A stretch of 64,000 nt of DNA from Armatimonadetes bacterium UBA1398 (GCA_002305165.1 DBQI01000065.1:45705-109704); one strand, 5' to 3'; counted from the first letter of the stretch, positions 44,774 to 54,380 are shown. Translations and numbers: made by a program. The notes: a model not told the origin generated them from the sequence alone.

Positions 44774-46048
44774 ATGAACTCACTGCGGCGGTTCGCGATG
44801 CTTGTGGTTGCCCTGGCCATGCTCGGAGCAACGGGGGCGGTCTCCCAGGACGCCGTCCTTCTGCAGTACCGCATGACCGAGGACACGGTCCGAGCGATGG
44901 ACGTGGTGTCCAATCAGACGGGGGCGGCCGCGGGCGAGTCCCAGGCCATCGACGCGACGATCACCGTGTTGAGTCGAGCCCGCAATGTCGATGACCAGGG
45001 CTTCACCGAGGACCTCTACACGGTGGACACCTGGATCAGGATCGAGAGCGCCGGGGAAGTCCTCGACACCTCCGAGGAGGGGTCGGAGCTCACCGGCACG
45101 GGCATCACGGGCAACCGCCCCGTCACCACCTACCGGCTGGACTGGCACGGCCGCAGCCTCGGTGGCGACGACGTTCCGACCGCGGACGACCCCATGGCCA
45201 AGCTCACGAATGCGCTCCAGTCCGCCATGGGGCGCCTGCCCTCGGAGCCGGTTGCGCCGGGGGCGACGTGGACGGACGCGACGAGCGCCGAGGTCGGTGA
45301 GGGCAGCGCCGAGGTTACGGTGGAGTGGCGCTTCGACCGCCTGGCGGAGATCGACGGCAGGCAGTACGCCATCCTCAAGGCCGAGGCCCGGGCCGTCTGT
45401 CAGAACGTTGACGCCGGCCGCAAGGAACAGCGTATCCAGATACAGGGCATGGACCTGCACCAGTACATCGACGAGTACGTGGAGAATCTCTCGGTAGCGC
45501 AGACGGTCGAGGTCCAGTGGGACATCGAGGCAGGCTACGGAGTCAAGACCATCGTCGACCAGGTTATCCAAGCGACGTCACTCATCACGCTGACCGATGC
45601 CGACACGGGACAGGTCCAGGTCGCGGGAATCCCCGTGGAGGTCGAGCGCACCGGCAAGGTCAGCATCACGACCCGCCCCCCTACCGACGATGAACTCGCC
45701 CGGATGGCCCCCGAGGCGGCCGCGGAGAGTATCGCCCGGCGGGATTTGTCGCTCTTCGAGACCCTGCTGGCTCCTGGCTATGATGCCGCGGAGCTGACCC
45801 AGTCCCTCGAGTCGGACTTCGCCGCCTACGAGGCGCTGAGTGCGACGGCGAGCGATGTCACGGTGACCTTGGACGGCGCTACCGGCACGGTGGCCTTCAC
45901 CCTCTCCGTCGAGGGCGCGAAGGCCCAGGTCGGTCCCGGGGAGGACGTGGCGGCGCTCGAACCCCTCTATGAGGCGCCTGTCACCCTCAACCTGACCAAG
46001 ACGGGCGGCCTCTGGCTGATCGACGGGGTCTCCGTCGGCGCGGTCTGA
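44774..46048 (+). CDS. Secreted protein of unknown function
   Basis: A 424-residue exported protein (signal RFAMLVVALAMLGATGAVS). The body is beta-rich, with long strand runs (AVLLQYRMTEDTVRAMDVVS, TWIRIESAGEVLDTS, VTTYRLDWHGRSL, VTVEWRFDRLA). It resembles DUF6263-like and outer-membrane-associated beta-sandwich proteins of unclear role. The C-terminal 120 residues (ESIARRDLSLFETLLAPGYDAAELTQ and GGLWLIDGVSVGAV) could be an NTF2-like fold. AAGGAGAGCG lies upstream of the ATG. It sits between the triheme gene and the alpha-galactosidase gene on the same strand, so an operon is plausible. Confidence 0.75.
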   Translation: MNSLRRFAMLVVALAMLGATGAVSQDAVLLQYRMTEDTVRAMDVVSNQTGAAAGESQAIDATITVLSRARNVDDQGFTEDLYTVDTWIRIESAGEVLDTSEEGSELTGTGITGNRPVTTYRLDWHGRSLGGDDVPTADDPMAKLTNALQSAMGRLPSEPVAPGATWTDATSAEVGEGSAEVTVEWRFDRLAEIDGRQYAILKAEARAVCQNVDAGRKEQRIQIQGMDLHQYIDEYVENLSVAQTVEVQWDIEAGYGVKTIVDQVIQATSLITLTDADTGQVQVAGIPVEVERTGKVSITTRPPTDDELARMAPEAAAESIARRDLSLFETLLAPGYDAAELTQSLESDFAAYEALSATASDVTVTLDGATGTVAFTLSVEGAKAQVGPGEDVAALEPLYEAPVTLNLTKTGGLWLIDGVSVGAV

Positions 46049-46056
46049 CCGCAATC

Positions 46057-46096
46057 GGCTCGCCCGGGCCCGGTACCTCACGGGCCCGGGTGAGCC
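46057..46096 (+). terminator. Strong GC hairpin after the unknown secreted protein gene
   Basis: GGCTCGCCCGGGCCCG pairs with CGGGCCCGGGTGAGCC, a 16-bp stem with one G-U, around an eight-base loop (GTACCTCA). It lies eight bases after the stop. No T-run follows, so it could act as an RNA-stability or processing element instead of an intrinsic terminator. Confidence 0.6.
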
Positions 46097-46253
46097 CCGG
46101 CCGAGCAACACGCGGCCGAAGCCACCATCGCAGTGCCCCACTCAACGCAGCCGCGATGGCGCCTCCTCGGTGCGGCCTCCGCAGGAGCCACTCCCCCGGC
46201 ACAGAACCTCCAGCCTGTGCGCTGTGTCACCGAGGTCCGAGGAGGTCTACCGG

Positions 46254-48743
46254 ATGCGGCCCTTGCCCCTAGCGGCTCTGTGTTTCCTTGTGACGATGGG
46301 ATCTGCGATGGCTACTCAGTTCACGCGCGGCGAGATCTACACCGCCCAGCAGTGGGCGGCGGCGCTCTTCAGTGATGGCGTCATGGGTGGCCCCGAGGCC
46401 CCCAGCCTGAGCGTGGAGCGCAACAACGATGCGGTGCAACTGATGGGCCGCAACGACGGACCCCTGACCCTCGGCGGCAAGCGCTACCACCGGGGCATCT
46501 TCGCCCATGCAGACAGCCGGATCGTCGTGCGGCTCCCCCAGCAGGCGGGACGCTTCCTCGCCACGGTGGGTGTCGACAGCAACCGCGACACCCTCGGCGG
46601 CCGGGGCTCAGTGACATTCAGAGTCGTGACCGATGAGCCGCTCTGGGAGTCGGCCCTCATGCGGGAGGGCGCGCCCCCGATCGAGGTCGCGTGCGACCTC
46701 GGCGGCGCGACGGCCTTCGCCCTCGAGGTGACCGATGGCGGTGACGGCATCGCCTGCGACCAGGCCGACTGGGCGGATGCTCGCGTCGAGATGGCCGACG
46801 GCTCGATCCTCTGGCTCGATGAGCTGCCCCTCGTGGATGAGCGCGTGCCGGGGCCATCGGTGGCGCCCCCCTTCTCGTTCCTCTATGGCGGCGCGGCCTC
46901 CGCCGACTTGCTGGATGGGTGGGAGGCGGAGCGGTCGAGCCGCATGCTCGACGAGGCGCGCATCGAGCATCGGACTACCTACCGTGACCCCGAGACGGGG
47001 CTCGTCACCGAGGTCGTCGGGATCGAGTACACCGACTCCTCGGTCATCGAGTGGACGGTCACCCTCGAGAACACCGGTGACGTCGACACCCCACTCATCG
47101 AGTCGCTCCAGGCGCTGGACGCGCCTATCGAGCGGTGGGCCTGGCCTCCCTCACCCGCGTCCGAGTTCGTCCTCCACCACTTCGTGGGCAGCCCGTGTGA
47201 GGCTCGGGACTTCCAGCCCCTGGAGACGCGCCTCGACCCCGGCGCGACCAAGCGGGTCACCGCCGCCGGCGGCAGGCCGACGAACACGGACCTCTGCTAC
47301 TTCAACCTGGCATGGCCCAGCCAGGGGGTCATCCTCGGCATCGGCTGGCCGGGCCAGTGGGCCGCCTCCTTCGAGCGCGACGACGGCGCCGTGGCGCGCG
47401 TCCGCATCGGCCAGGAGCTCACGCGCTTCACGCTGCATCCGGGCGAGCGGGTCCGCACCCCCCTCGTCGCCCTGCTGTTCTGGCGCGGCGACTGGGTCCG
47501 TGGCCAGAACCTCTGGAGGAAGTGGATGCTCGCTCACAACCTCCCCAGGCCGGGCGGCGAGTTGCCCCCGTCGCCCCAACTGAACGCCTGCAGCTCCCAT
47601 CAGTTCGGGGAGATGATCCACGCGGACTCGGCGAGCCAGGTCCTCTTCATCGACCGCTACCTCGAGGAGGGACTCCCCCTCGACTACTGGTGGATGGACG
47701 CGGGCTGGTACCCGAACGAGTCGGGTTGGGGACAGACAGGCACCTGGGAGGTGGACCAGCAGCGCTTCCCCGGTGGGCTCAGGCCGATCACCGACCACGG
47801 CCACGAGCGCGGGGTGCGGAGCATCGTCTGGTTCGAGCCCGAGCGCGTCGCCACAGGCGCCTGGCTCTACGAGACCCACCCCGAGTGGCTCCTCGGCGTC
47901 GACGGGCAGCAGAAGCTCCTCAACCTCGGTCATCCCGAGGCGAGGGAGTGGCTGACGGAGCACGTCCACGGGCTCCTCGAGTCCGAGGGCATCGACCTCT
48001 ACCGCCAGGACTTCAACATGGATCCCCTCTCCTATTGGCGCGCCAATGACGCCGAGGACCGCCAGGGGATCACCGAGATCCGGCATGTCGAGGGATACCT
48101 CGCCTACTGGGACGAGCTCCGCCGGCGCCACCCCAACATGCTCATCGACTCCTGCGCGAGCGGAGGCCGGCGCAACGACCTGGAGACCCTCCGGCGGGCC
48201 GTGCCCCTTCTGCGAAGCGACTACATCTTCGAACCCGTGGGCAACCAGGCTCACACGTACGGCATCTCCTTCTGGATGCCCTTCTATGGCACGGGCGCCG
48301 GCACTGTCGACGCCTACGCCTTCCGCAGCGTGATGTGCCCCTCGTTCACCGCCTGCTACGACATGCGGCGGGACGATATCGGCTTCGACGAGCTACGCCG
48401 GCTCATGGGCCAATGGGAGCGCGTGGCTCCCGTCATGATGATGGGTGACTACTACCCCCTGACCGAGTACAGCCTCGCCAACGATGTGTGGATCGGCTGG
48501 CAGTTCGACCTGCCCGATGAGGGACGCGGTGTCATCCAGGTCTTCCGGCGTGCCGACTCCATCTACCAGGCCGCCCAGCTTCCCCTCCGCGGGCTAGACC
48601 CGAGCGCCCGCTACGAGGTCGCCGACGTGGACATGGGTGAGGCGCGGGTGCTCACGGGCGCCGAGCTGATCGAGACGGGCGTCCCCGTCCGCATCGACAC
48701 CCGCCCCGGCGCGCTGCTCCTCGAGTACCGACGCGTGGACTAG
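46254..48743 (+). CDS. Secreted NPCBM-containing GH36-like alpha-galactosidase
   Basis: An 829-residue exported glycosidase. Residues 1-20 are a signal peptide. Residues 25-185 form an NPCBM (novel putative carbohydrate-binding module), with YHRGIFAHADSRIVVRLPQ and GRFLATVGVDSN. Residues 200-430 are a beta-sandwich N-terminal domain, 445-750 the catalytic TIM barrel and 760-829 the C-terminal sandwich. YWWMDAGWYPN, IVWFEPERVA and DLYRQDFNMD (candidate nucleophile Asp586) are GH36 features. The acid candidate is Asp642 in SCASGGRRND or Asp656 in LRSDYIFEP. It should hydrolyse alpha-galactosides. GAGGAGG lies eight bases before the ATG at 46254. Confidence 0.88.
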   Translation: MRPLPLAALCFLVTMGSAMATQFTRGEIYTAQQWAAALFSDGVMGGPEAPSLSVERNNDAVQLMGRNDGPLTLGGKRYHRGIFAHADSRIVVRLPQQAGRFLATVGVDSNRDTLGGRGSVTFRVVTDEPLWESALMREGAPPIEVACDLGGATAFALEVTDGGDGIACDQADWADARVEMADGSILWLDELPLVDERVPGPSVAPPFSFLYGGAASADLLDGWEAERSSRMLDEARIEHRTTYRDPETGLVTEVVGIEYTDSSVIEWTVTLENTGDVDTPLIESLQALDAPIERWAWPPSPASEFVLHHFVGSPCEARDFQPLETRLDPGATKRVTAAGGRPTNTDLCYFNLAWPSQGVILGIGWPGQWAASFERDDGAVARVRIGQELTRFTLHPGERVRTPLVALLFWRGDWVRGQNLWRKWMLAHNLPRPGGELPPSPQLNACSSHQFGEMIHADSASQVLFIDRYLEEGLPLDYWWMDAGWYPNESGWGQTGTWEVDQQRFPGGLRPITDHGHERGVRSIVWFEPERVATGAWLYETHPEWLLGVDGQQKLLNLGHPEAREWLTEHVHGLLESEGIDLYRQDFNMDPLSYWRANDAEDRQGITEIRHVEGYLAYWDELRRRHPNMLIDSCASGGRRNDLETLRRAVPLLRSDYIFEPVGNQAHTYGISFWMPFYGTGAGTVDAYAFRSVMCPSFTACYDMRRDDIGFDELRRLMGQWERVAPVMMMGDYYPLTEYSLANDVWIGWQFDLPDEGRGVIQVFRRADSIYQAAQLPLRGLDPSARYEVADVDMGEARVLTGAELIETGVPVRIDTRPGALLLEYRRVD

Positions 48744-48818
48744 CGCTGGCAGGGGAGACCGCGGGGCCATGGGGCTGCAGCCTCGGGGTAACAGCCGGAT
48801 CCGGGCCGGCATCGGCCC

Positions 48819-50198
48819 TCAGTCGGGGAGACGGCAGTCGGCGCCCTCGAGGGCGCCGGCGATGCCCTCCTCCGCGAAGGCGGCCCGCACCTGCTCGCCC
48901 GTGTGGCGCAAGAAGGGCGCCTCCTCGCACTCTGCCAGCGCGTAGGTCAGCGCCGCGGCGCAGGCTGTCATGCGGAGCAAGCTGGGCACATCGACCTTGT
49001 CGAAGGTGTCCGCGGCCGTGTGGTAGCAGGAGCCGGCGCCGCCCCGCAGCGTGCCGAGAGCGGAGACGATCGGCACTCCCGCGAACACGAAGGGCTTGAG
49101 GTCCGTCGCGAGGCAGATGCCCGTCGAGGTGGGCTCGGTGACACCCAATCCCGCGAGGATCGCCTGCATCTCGGCGAGGGCGCCCACTTCCGCCTTGCGG
49201 CCGCAGAGCAGCAGGCGGTCGGGATCGCCCGGCATGTCGAAGTTCAGGTAGGCGACGTGGGAGTCCATGCTCCTCCACGCCTTCTCGACGTACCGGCGCG
49301 AGCCGACGATGCCGATCTCCTCCGCCGCCCAGAGGGCGAAGCGCACGGTCCGGCGCGGCGGCTCGGGCAAGCTCGCCAGGGCGCGAGCGACGCCCAGGAC
49401 CACGGCGCAGCCCGTGCCGTTGTCCACCGCGCCCTCGGCCACGTCCCATGCGTCCAGATGGCCGCCGATGACAACGACCTCCTCCGGCCGCTCGCGGCCC
49501 TTCAGGTCGCCGAGCACGTTCGCGACCCGCGAGACGCCTACGGTGTTCCTCATCTCGACCCGCGCCCTCACCCGTTGACCGCTTCGGAGCAGCCGCAGGA
49601 GCCGGGCGCTATCCTCCAACGTGAGGCCCACGCTCGGGATGGAGGCCTCCTCCTCGGCGCACATCCCCGTCTGGGGCAGCAGGCCGGGAACCCGGCTCCC
49701 GAGCAGCATCCCCGCCGCCCCTGCCTCACACGCCCAGCGGAACTGCTCCGAGCGGTGCGGAGCCCTCTCCCCGGGCGGCGGCGCCTCGCCGATGAAGGCG
49801 AACTTGCCGCGCAGCTTCCGCCCCCGCCGCTCGAAGTCCCTGTACAGGCCGGGCCCCAGATCGATGAGATCGGCCTCGGCCTTCGCCGAACGCGGAGTGA
49901 AGCCATGGGCCGCGCACGTGACCTCGCCCTGGTCGGGACGCACGATGGTCAGCCTGCAGGCGCCTCGCTGCCATGTGGGAGTCTCGAACCGCTGCAGCCG
50001 CACGGGCGCGAGTCCGATGCCACGCATGCGCTGGCGGCCCCACGCCTCAGCGGCCGCGTGGGCGGGCGTGCCCGCCAGCCGGCCTCCGGCTTTCGAGCAG
50101 AGCTCGGCGAGACCATCGACCTCGCTGCGGTCGGTGAGGCTCCGTCCGATGAGCGTCGCCAGAGTCTCCCTTGGAGCGTCGAGCATTGGGGCGGCCAT
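48819..50198 (-). CDS. M28-family zinc peptidase with PA domain insert
   Basis: A 459-residue aminopeptidase/carboxypeptidase. It starts with MLDAPRETLATLIGRSL and has no signal peptide, so it may be cytoplasmic. Metal sites are in VVIGGHLDAWDVAEGAVDNGTG (His, bridging Asp), AAEEIG (acid Glu and Glu ligand), YLNFDMPGDP (Asp) and SCYHTAADTFD (His). Residues about 100-190 have a PA-domain-like insert (FIGEAPPPGE, GAAGMLLGSRVPG). It removes N-terminal amino acids or cleaves dipeptides by family. AAGGG lies nine bases before the ATG at 50198. The upstream frame stays open but is not homologous. It is divergent from guaB. Confidence 0.85.
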   Translation of the reverse strand: MAAPMLDAPRETLATLIGRSLTDRSEVDGLAELCSKAGGRLAGTPAHAAAEAWGRQRMRGIGLAPVRLQRFETPTWQRGACRLTIVRPDQGEVTCAAHGFTPRSAKAEADLIDLGPGLYRDFERRGRKLRGKFAFIGEAPPPGERAPHRSEQFRWACEAGAAGMLLGSRVPGLLPQTGMCAEEEASIPSVGLTLEDSARLLRLLRSGQRVRARVEMRNTVGVSRVANVLGDLKGRERPEEVVVIGGHLDAWDVAEGAVDNGTGCAVVLGVARALASLPEPPRRTVRFALWAAEEIGIVGSRRYVEKAWRSMDSHVAYLNFDMPGDPDRLLLCGRKAEVGALAEMQAILAGLGVTEPTSTGICLATDLKPFVFAGVPIVSALGTLRGGAGSCYHTAADTFDKVDVPSLLRMTACAAALTYALAECEEAPFLRHTGEQVRAAFAEEGIAGALEGADCRLPD

Positions 50199-50391
50199 GG
50201 TCTGAATTCCCTTCTTGTTGGGGGCCGAGGCTTTCGTGCCCGGCACGAGCATAGTTGGCCGTGGACGGCTCCCAGCCCTGCCTCCCACCCTGCGCCGTGC
50301 GGGAGGCGAACTGTCAATTGACGGAGCATGGGGCGGCTGGCACACTACCCGGTCAAGTCGCGTCTGGTCATGCTCGCAAGGGAGTGAACCG

Positions 50392-51852
50392 ATGCCCAGA
50401 GATCTGCCCCTCGCCCTGTCCTTCGAAGACATCACCATGGTCCCCGCCCGGTCGTCTGTGGTCCCCAAAGAAGTTGACGTGACCACTCGCCTGACTCCGA
50501 AGATCACCCTCAACATCCCCATCATCTCAGCCGCCATGGATACCGTGACCGAGTCTCGTCTGGCCACCGCTCTCGCGCGCGAAGGCGGCCTCGGCGTCAT
50601 CCACAAGGGCATGTCTATCCAGCGCCAGGCCGAGGAGGTCGATGCCGTCAAGCGGTCCGAGTCGGGCATGATCACCAAGCCCATCACCCTCGGGCCCGAC
50701 CGGCCCGTCAGCGACGCGATGGACCTGATGGCCCGCTACCGCATCTCCGGCGTGCCCATCACCGCCCCCGACCGAACCTTGGTAGGGATCCTCACCAACC
50801 GCGACCTCCGCTTCGAGGTGGACCGCGATCGGCTCATCAGTGAGGTCATGACGACCAAGGGCCTTGTGACCACGACCGAGGGCACGACGCTGCAAGAGGC
50901 CCAAGCCGTGCTGCACGAGCACCGCATCGAGAAGCTCCCCGTTGTCGATGACGACGGCCGCCTCATCGGCCTCATCACGATCAAGGACATCGAGAAGACC
51001 CGCAAGTACCCCAACGCATGCAAAGACGAGCTCGGTCGCCTGCGCGTGGGCGCCGCCGTCGGCGTCGCCCCAGACCTCTTCGAGAGGGCCCGGGCCCTCG
51101 TGGACGCGGGCGTCGACGTCCTCGTGCTCGACTCCTCCCACGGCCACAGCGAGGGCGTGCTCCGCGCTGCCCGGCAGCTGCGGGAGCGGTTCCCCCAGAC
51201 TCAGATCATCGGCGGGAACGTCGTCACCGCCGAGGGCTGCCGCGACCTCATCGAGGCCGGCGTGGATGCGGTCAAAGTCGGCGTCGGACCTGGCAGTATC
51301 TGCACCACGCGCATTGTCACCGGCGCGGGAGTGCCCCAGGTTAGCGCCATCCTGGAGACGGCCGAGGCCGCGGCGGCAACGGGCACGCCCATCGTCGCCG
51401 ACGGGGGCATCAAGTACTCCGGCGACATCGCCAAGGCCCTCGCCTGCGGCGCGTCCGCCCTGATGATCGGCTCCCTCTTCGCGGGCACCGAGGAGGCGCC
51501 GGGGGAGACGATCCTGTACGAGGGACGAACCTACAAGGAGTACCGCGGCATGGGGTCCATCGGCGCCATGAAGGCAAGCTCCAGCGACCGCTACTTCCAG
51601 GACCACATCGAGAGCGAGTCCAAGCTCGTGCCCGAGGGGATAGAGGGCCGAGTCCCCTACAAGGGGCCGTTGCCGAACCTGGTCTACCAGCTCATCGGCG
51701 GCCTGCGCAGTGGCATGGGCCTCGTCGGCGCCCCGGACATCCCGCACCTGCAGAAGCACACCCGCATCGTCCAGGTGACCGTATCGGGCCTGAGGGAGAG
51801 CCACGTTCACGACGTGGCCATTACGCGCGAAGCACCCAACTACCAGAGATAG
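50392..51852 (+). CDS. guaB: Inosine-5'-monophosphate dehydrogenase
   Basis: A 486-residue IMPDH, which makes XMP from IMP with NAD and commits purines to GMP. DITMVPARSSV and PIISAAMDTVTE at the start, two CBS domains (residues 97-205: RISGVPITAP, IEKLPVVDDDGRL), VLDSSHGHSEGV, the catalytic loop GPGSICTTRIVTGAG (Cys304) and ADGGIKYSGDIAKALA are typical. The flap RTYKEYRGMGSIGAM and DRYFQ complete it. The ATG is chosen because it precedes the family N-terminus; an in-frame earlier start is not homologous. It is transcribed divergently from the M28 gene. Confidence 0.97.
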   Translation: MPRDLPLALSFEDITMVPARSSVVPKEVDVTTRLTPKITLNIPIISAAMDTVTESRLATALAREGGLGVIHKGMSIQRQAEEVDAVKRSESGMITKPITLGPDRPVSDAMDLMARYRISGVPITAPDRTLVGILTNRDLRFEVDRDRLISEVMTTKGLVTTTEGTTLQEAQAVLHEHRIEKLPVVDDDGRLIGLITIKDIEKTRKYPNACKDELGRLRVGAAVGVAPDLFERARALVDAGVDVLVLDSSHGHSEGVLRAARQLRERFPQTQIIGGNVVTAEGCRDLIEAGVDAVKVGVGPGSICTTRIVTGAGVPQVSAILETAEAAAATGTPIVADGGIKYSGDIAKALACGASALMIGSLFAGTEEAPGETILYEGRTYKEYRGMGSIGAMKASSSDRYFQDHIESESKLVPEGIEGRVPYKGPLPNLVYQLIGGLRSGMGLVGAPDIPHLQKHTRIVQVTVSGLRESHVHDVAITREAPNYQR

Positions 51853-51914
51853 ACCAGGAACTCTTTGTGACACACGAAGGGGAAGGGAGGTTCGCGGTTT
51901 TTTTTAGCAAACTC

Positions 51915-51945
51915 TTGACAGGGTTTCATGCAATTTGTTTACCAT
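51915..51945 (+). promoter_or_regulatory. Putative promoter of the SigH-like sigma gene
   Basis: TTGACA (51915-51920) and TACCAT (51940-51945) are 19 bases apart in an A+T-rich island that starts with a run of T at about 51897. The GTG start is at 52082, so a leader of about 130 bases would be transcribed. The 19-base spacing is long. Confidence 0.45.
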
Positions 51946-52081
51946 CTATGCACTTCGCTGAGTCGAACACCGTATTCGGCCTGTTGTGGTAGAGAACTGT
52001 TGCACTGCAGCCGAAGGATCGAGCCGACTGCGGTTTCCGCCTAGCGGAGGGGTTCCGGCGCTTACCGAGGGAGGTAGTTGT

Positions 52082-52726
52082 GTGGCCGCTCAGATCGGGT
52101 TTCGCGCTTTGGACAGGCTCTCCGATGAACACATCGTGGAGTTGTGCAAGGTCACCGAAGATGCGGACGCTCTCGAACACCTGCTCAAGAAGTACAAGTC
52201 GGTAGTCCTCTTCAAGTCGCGCTCGTACTACCTTCAGGGCGCGGACCGCGATGACATGATCCAAGAGGGCATGGTCGGCCTATACAAGGCGATCCGCGAC
52301 TTCCGGCCAGATCGCTCCTGCTCGTTCCGCACCTTCGCCGACGTCTGCATCACCCGCCAGATGATCACCGCCGTCAAGAGCGGCGTGGGGCAGCGGCACC
52401 TCTCCGTCGTCTACTCCCACGCCCTGCGCTGCAGCCAGCGCGACGAGCCCGGCAGCGACCCGCTGGAGTCGGCGCCCGACTCCGACCAGCAGGACCCCGA
52501 GCGGCTCCTCATCACGAAGGAGACGGTCCGCAACCTCCGCGCCGTACTGCGGGAGAGTCTCTCCCCCTTCGAGTGGCGGGTCTTCGTCGGTTTCGCCGAC
52601 GGCAAGTCCTATCAGCAGATCGCTGAGGAGAACGGCTGCACGCCCAAGTCCGTGGACAACGCCCTCTGTCGCGTGCGGCGCAAGGTCCAGCGACACCAGG
52701 TCGAGGAAGAGGGCACGGCGTCCTAG
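52082..52726 (+). CDS. Sigma-70 family factor, SigH-like
   Basis: A 214-residue sigma factor. Region 2 is well conserved: DRDDMIQEGMVGLYKAIRDF and FRTFADVCITRQMITAVKS at residues 56-100, ahead of a short spacer. Region 4 contains the HTH LSPFEWRVFVGFADGKSYQQ and ENGCTPKSVDNALCRVRRKV at 158-203. The domain set and length fit the SigH/sigma-30 group, which directs early sporulation or competence in Firmicutes but has other uses elsewhere. An acidic linker (DPLESAPDSDQQDPERL) joins the regions. GGGAGGTAGTT lies upstream of the GTG at 52082. No anti-sigma gene is adjacent. Confidence 0.88.
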   Translation: MAAQIGFRALDRLSDEHIVELCKVTEDADALEHLLKKYKSVVLFKSRSYYLQGADRDDMIQEGMVGLYKAIRDFRPDRSCSFRTFADVCITRQMITAVKSGVGQRHLSVVYSHALRCSQRDEPGSDPLESAPDSDQQDPERLLITKETVRNLRAVLRESLSPFEWRVFVGFADGKSYQQIAEENGCTPKSVDNALCRVRRKVQRHQVEEEGTAS

Positions 52727-52810
52727 CCAAGCCGGACACCCATGCCAGGCGATGGGGCCGAGCCATGGCTCCTAGGGTCTGACGCCGACTCTCCGGCCAT
52801 CCTCCGCTAT

Positions 52811-52840
52811 TGGCCTGCGACCCCTCCGTAACGTACAATC
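52811..52840 (+). promoter_or_regulatory. Putative promoter of the DUF2961 gene
   Basis: TTGGCC (52811-52816) and TACAAT (52835-52840) are 18 bases apart, 54 bases before the ATG at 52895. The -10 is the same hexamer as at 12820 and 55237. Confidence 0.5.
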
Positions 52841-52894
52841 CACGTTCGGCCACCTGTCTGTCAGCGCCCTAGCCTGCCCAGAGGAGCCCCCACC

Positions 52895-54151
52895 ATGAGA
52901 GTGACCCTCGTCACGTTACTCGTCGTGCTCACAGTGCCCGTCGCGGCCCAGGATTCCTTGCCGTGGCAGGACCCCGGCCTCGCCGGCTTGGCCCGCATCG
53001 AGGGGCTCGACCTCCGGCACGAGAACAGCACAGACCCCCAGGGCAAGAACATCGACTACCGGGCGATCCAGCCCGGCGAGACCCTCACCATCCTCGACCA
53101 AGCCGGCCCGGGCCGCATCGTCCGACTGTGGTGCACCATCGACCACAAGGAGGATCACCACCTGCGCAAGGTCGTCCTACGGATGTACTGGGACGGCGAG
53201 GACGAACCGAGCGTCAATGTGCCCCTCGGCGACTTCTTCGGGTTGGGCCATGCCCAGTACTACCACTACGTCTCCGCTGTGATGAACGCCGCTGTGGGCC
53301 GCGCCATGAGCTGCTTCCTCCCCATGCCCTTCGACAGCCGGGCCCGCATCACCATCACCAACGAGGGCGAACGCGAGGTCCGCAAGTTCTACTGGCAGAT
53401 CGACTGGCAGCCCATGGCCTCCGCCCCGCCCGAGGATACCGGCCGCCTCCACGCCTGCTTCAACCGCGAGAACCCCACTGAAGCGGCGCCGGGCACGGGC
53501 TTCGACGAAGCCTACGTGGTCCTGGACGCGAAGGGCCGCGGCCGCTACATGGGGTGCGTGCTCTCCGTCCACGGCCTCGAGCCCGAGTGGTGGGGCGAGG
53601 GCGACGAGATCATCGAGGTCGACGGCAAGGCGACTCAGGGCACGGGCCTCGAGGACTATTTCAACTGCGCGTGGGGCTTCACCCAGCCCTTCTGGGCCGA
53701 CACCTTCGGCGCTCCCTTCGTCGCGCCCCACGGTGAGCCCGAGAAAGCCACCGTGTACCGCTGGCACGTCGACGACCCCATCTTCTTCGGCGAGTCGTTG
53801 CGGATCCGCATCGAGCACGGCTCGGAGAACGACCGGAGCGACGACTACAGCAGTGTGGCGTACTGGTACCAGACGGAGCCCCACGAGCCCTTCACCCTCC
53901 TGCCCGTCGCGGACAGGTTGCCAAGGGAGTTCCAGCGGGAGCTCGACGTCGAGCTGGACACGGAGAGCGTGGCCATCGAGGGCGCGCCGGCCATCAAGGT
54001 CGACAAGCCGCGCATCGCCCCGCCGGTCTTCGAGGATGAGGCCACCACCAGCCCCGAGTGGGCGGCCCTGAAGATGGTGCTCCTCGCCGGGTGGCTGCCC
54101 TTCGCGCTGCTGGTCGGCGTGGTCTGGTACCTCCGTCGGAGGAAGCCCTAA
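52895..54151 (+). CDS. Secreted DUF2961 (GH172-type) protein with C-terminal membrane anchor
   Basis: A 418-residue exported protein (signal RVTLVTLLVVLTVPVAAQ). The body matches DUF2961, now glycoside hydrolase family 172, known for fructofuranose- and arabinofuranose-active enzymes. Typical stretches are RLWCTIDHKEDHHLRKVVLR, MYWDGEDEPSVNVPLGDFFG, FTQPFWADTF and YRWHVDDPIFFGESLRI, with GTGLEDYFNCAWGF. The C-terminus is a membrane helix (LLAGWLPFALLVGVVWYL followed by RRRKP), so it is probably tail-anchored with the body outside. This anchor is uncommon for the family. The substrate is inferred only from the family. No neighbour appears co-transcribed. Confidence 0.85.
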   Translation: MRVTLVTLLVVLTVPVAAQDSLPWQDPGLAGLARIEGLDLRHENSTDPQGKNIDYRAIQPGETLTILDQAGPGRIVRLWCTIDHKEDHHLRKVVLRMYWDGEDEPSVNVPLGDFFGLGHAQYYHYVSAVMNAAVGRAMSCFLPMPFDSRARITITNEGEREVRKFYWQIDWQPMASAPPEDTGRLHACFNRENPTEAAPGTGFDEAYVVLDAKGRGRYMGCVLSVHGLEPEWWGEGDEIIEVDGKATQGTGLEDYFNCAWGFTQPFWADTFGAPFVAPHGEPEKATVYRWHVDDPIFFGESLRIRIEHGSENDRSDDYSSVAYWYQTEPHEPFTLLPVADRLPREFQRELDVELDTESVAIEGAPAIKVDKPRIAPPVFEDEATTSPEWAALKMVLLAGWLPFALLVGVVWYLRRRKP

Positions 54152-54380
54152 ACCGCCCTCACCGCCCCCGCGGCCCGAGTCACCGACGCGCCGTAGCGGA
54201 CCCCCGGCCAGGGCCGACGCGCCACGAACTCACCCTCGGGCGTGACTGATAGCGGGTCTGGCCGCGAGGCGCGGGATCATGGCGCGTCATCGCCTCGATG
54301 CTTCTGCGCCGTACGCGGCGAGGGGCCGGACCTCGTGGCCCGACCCCTCGTATGCGCTAACCGGTGGCGATGACTCTCAA

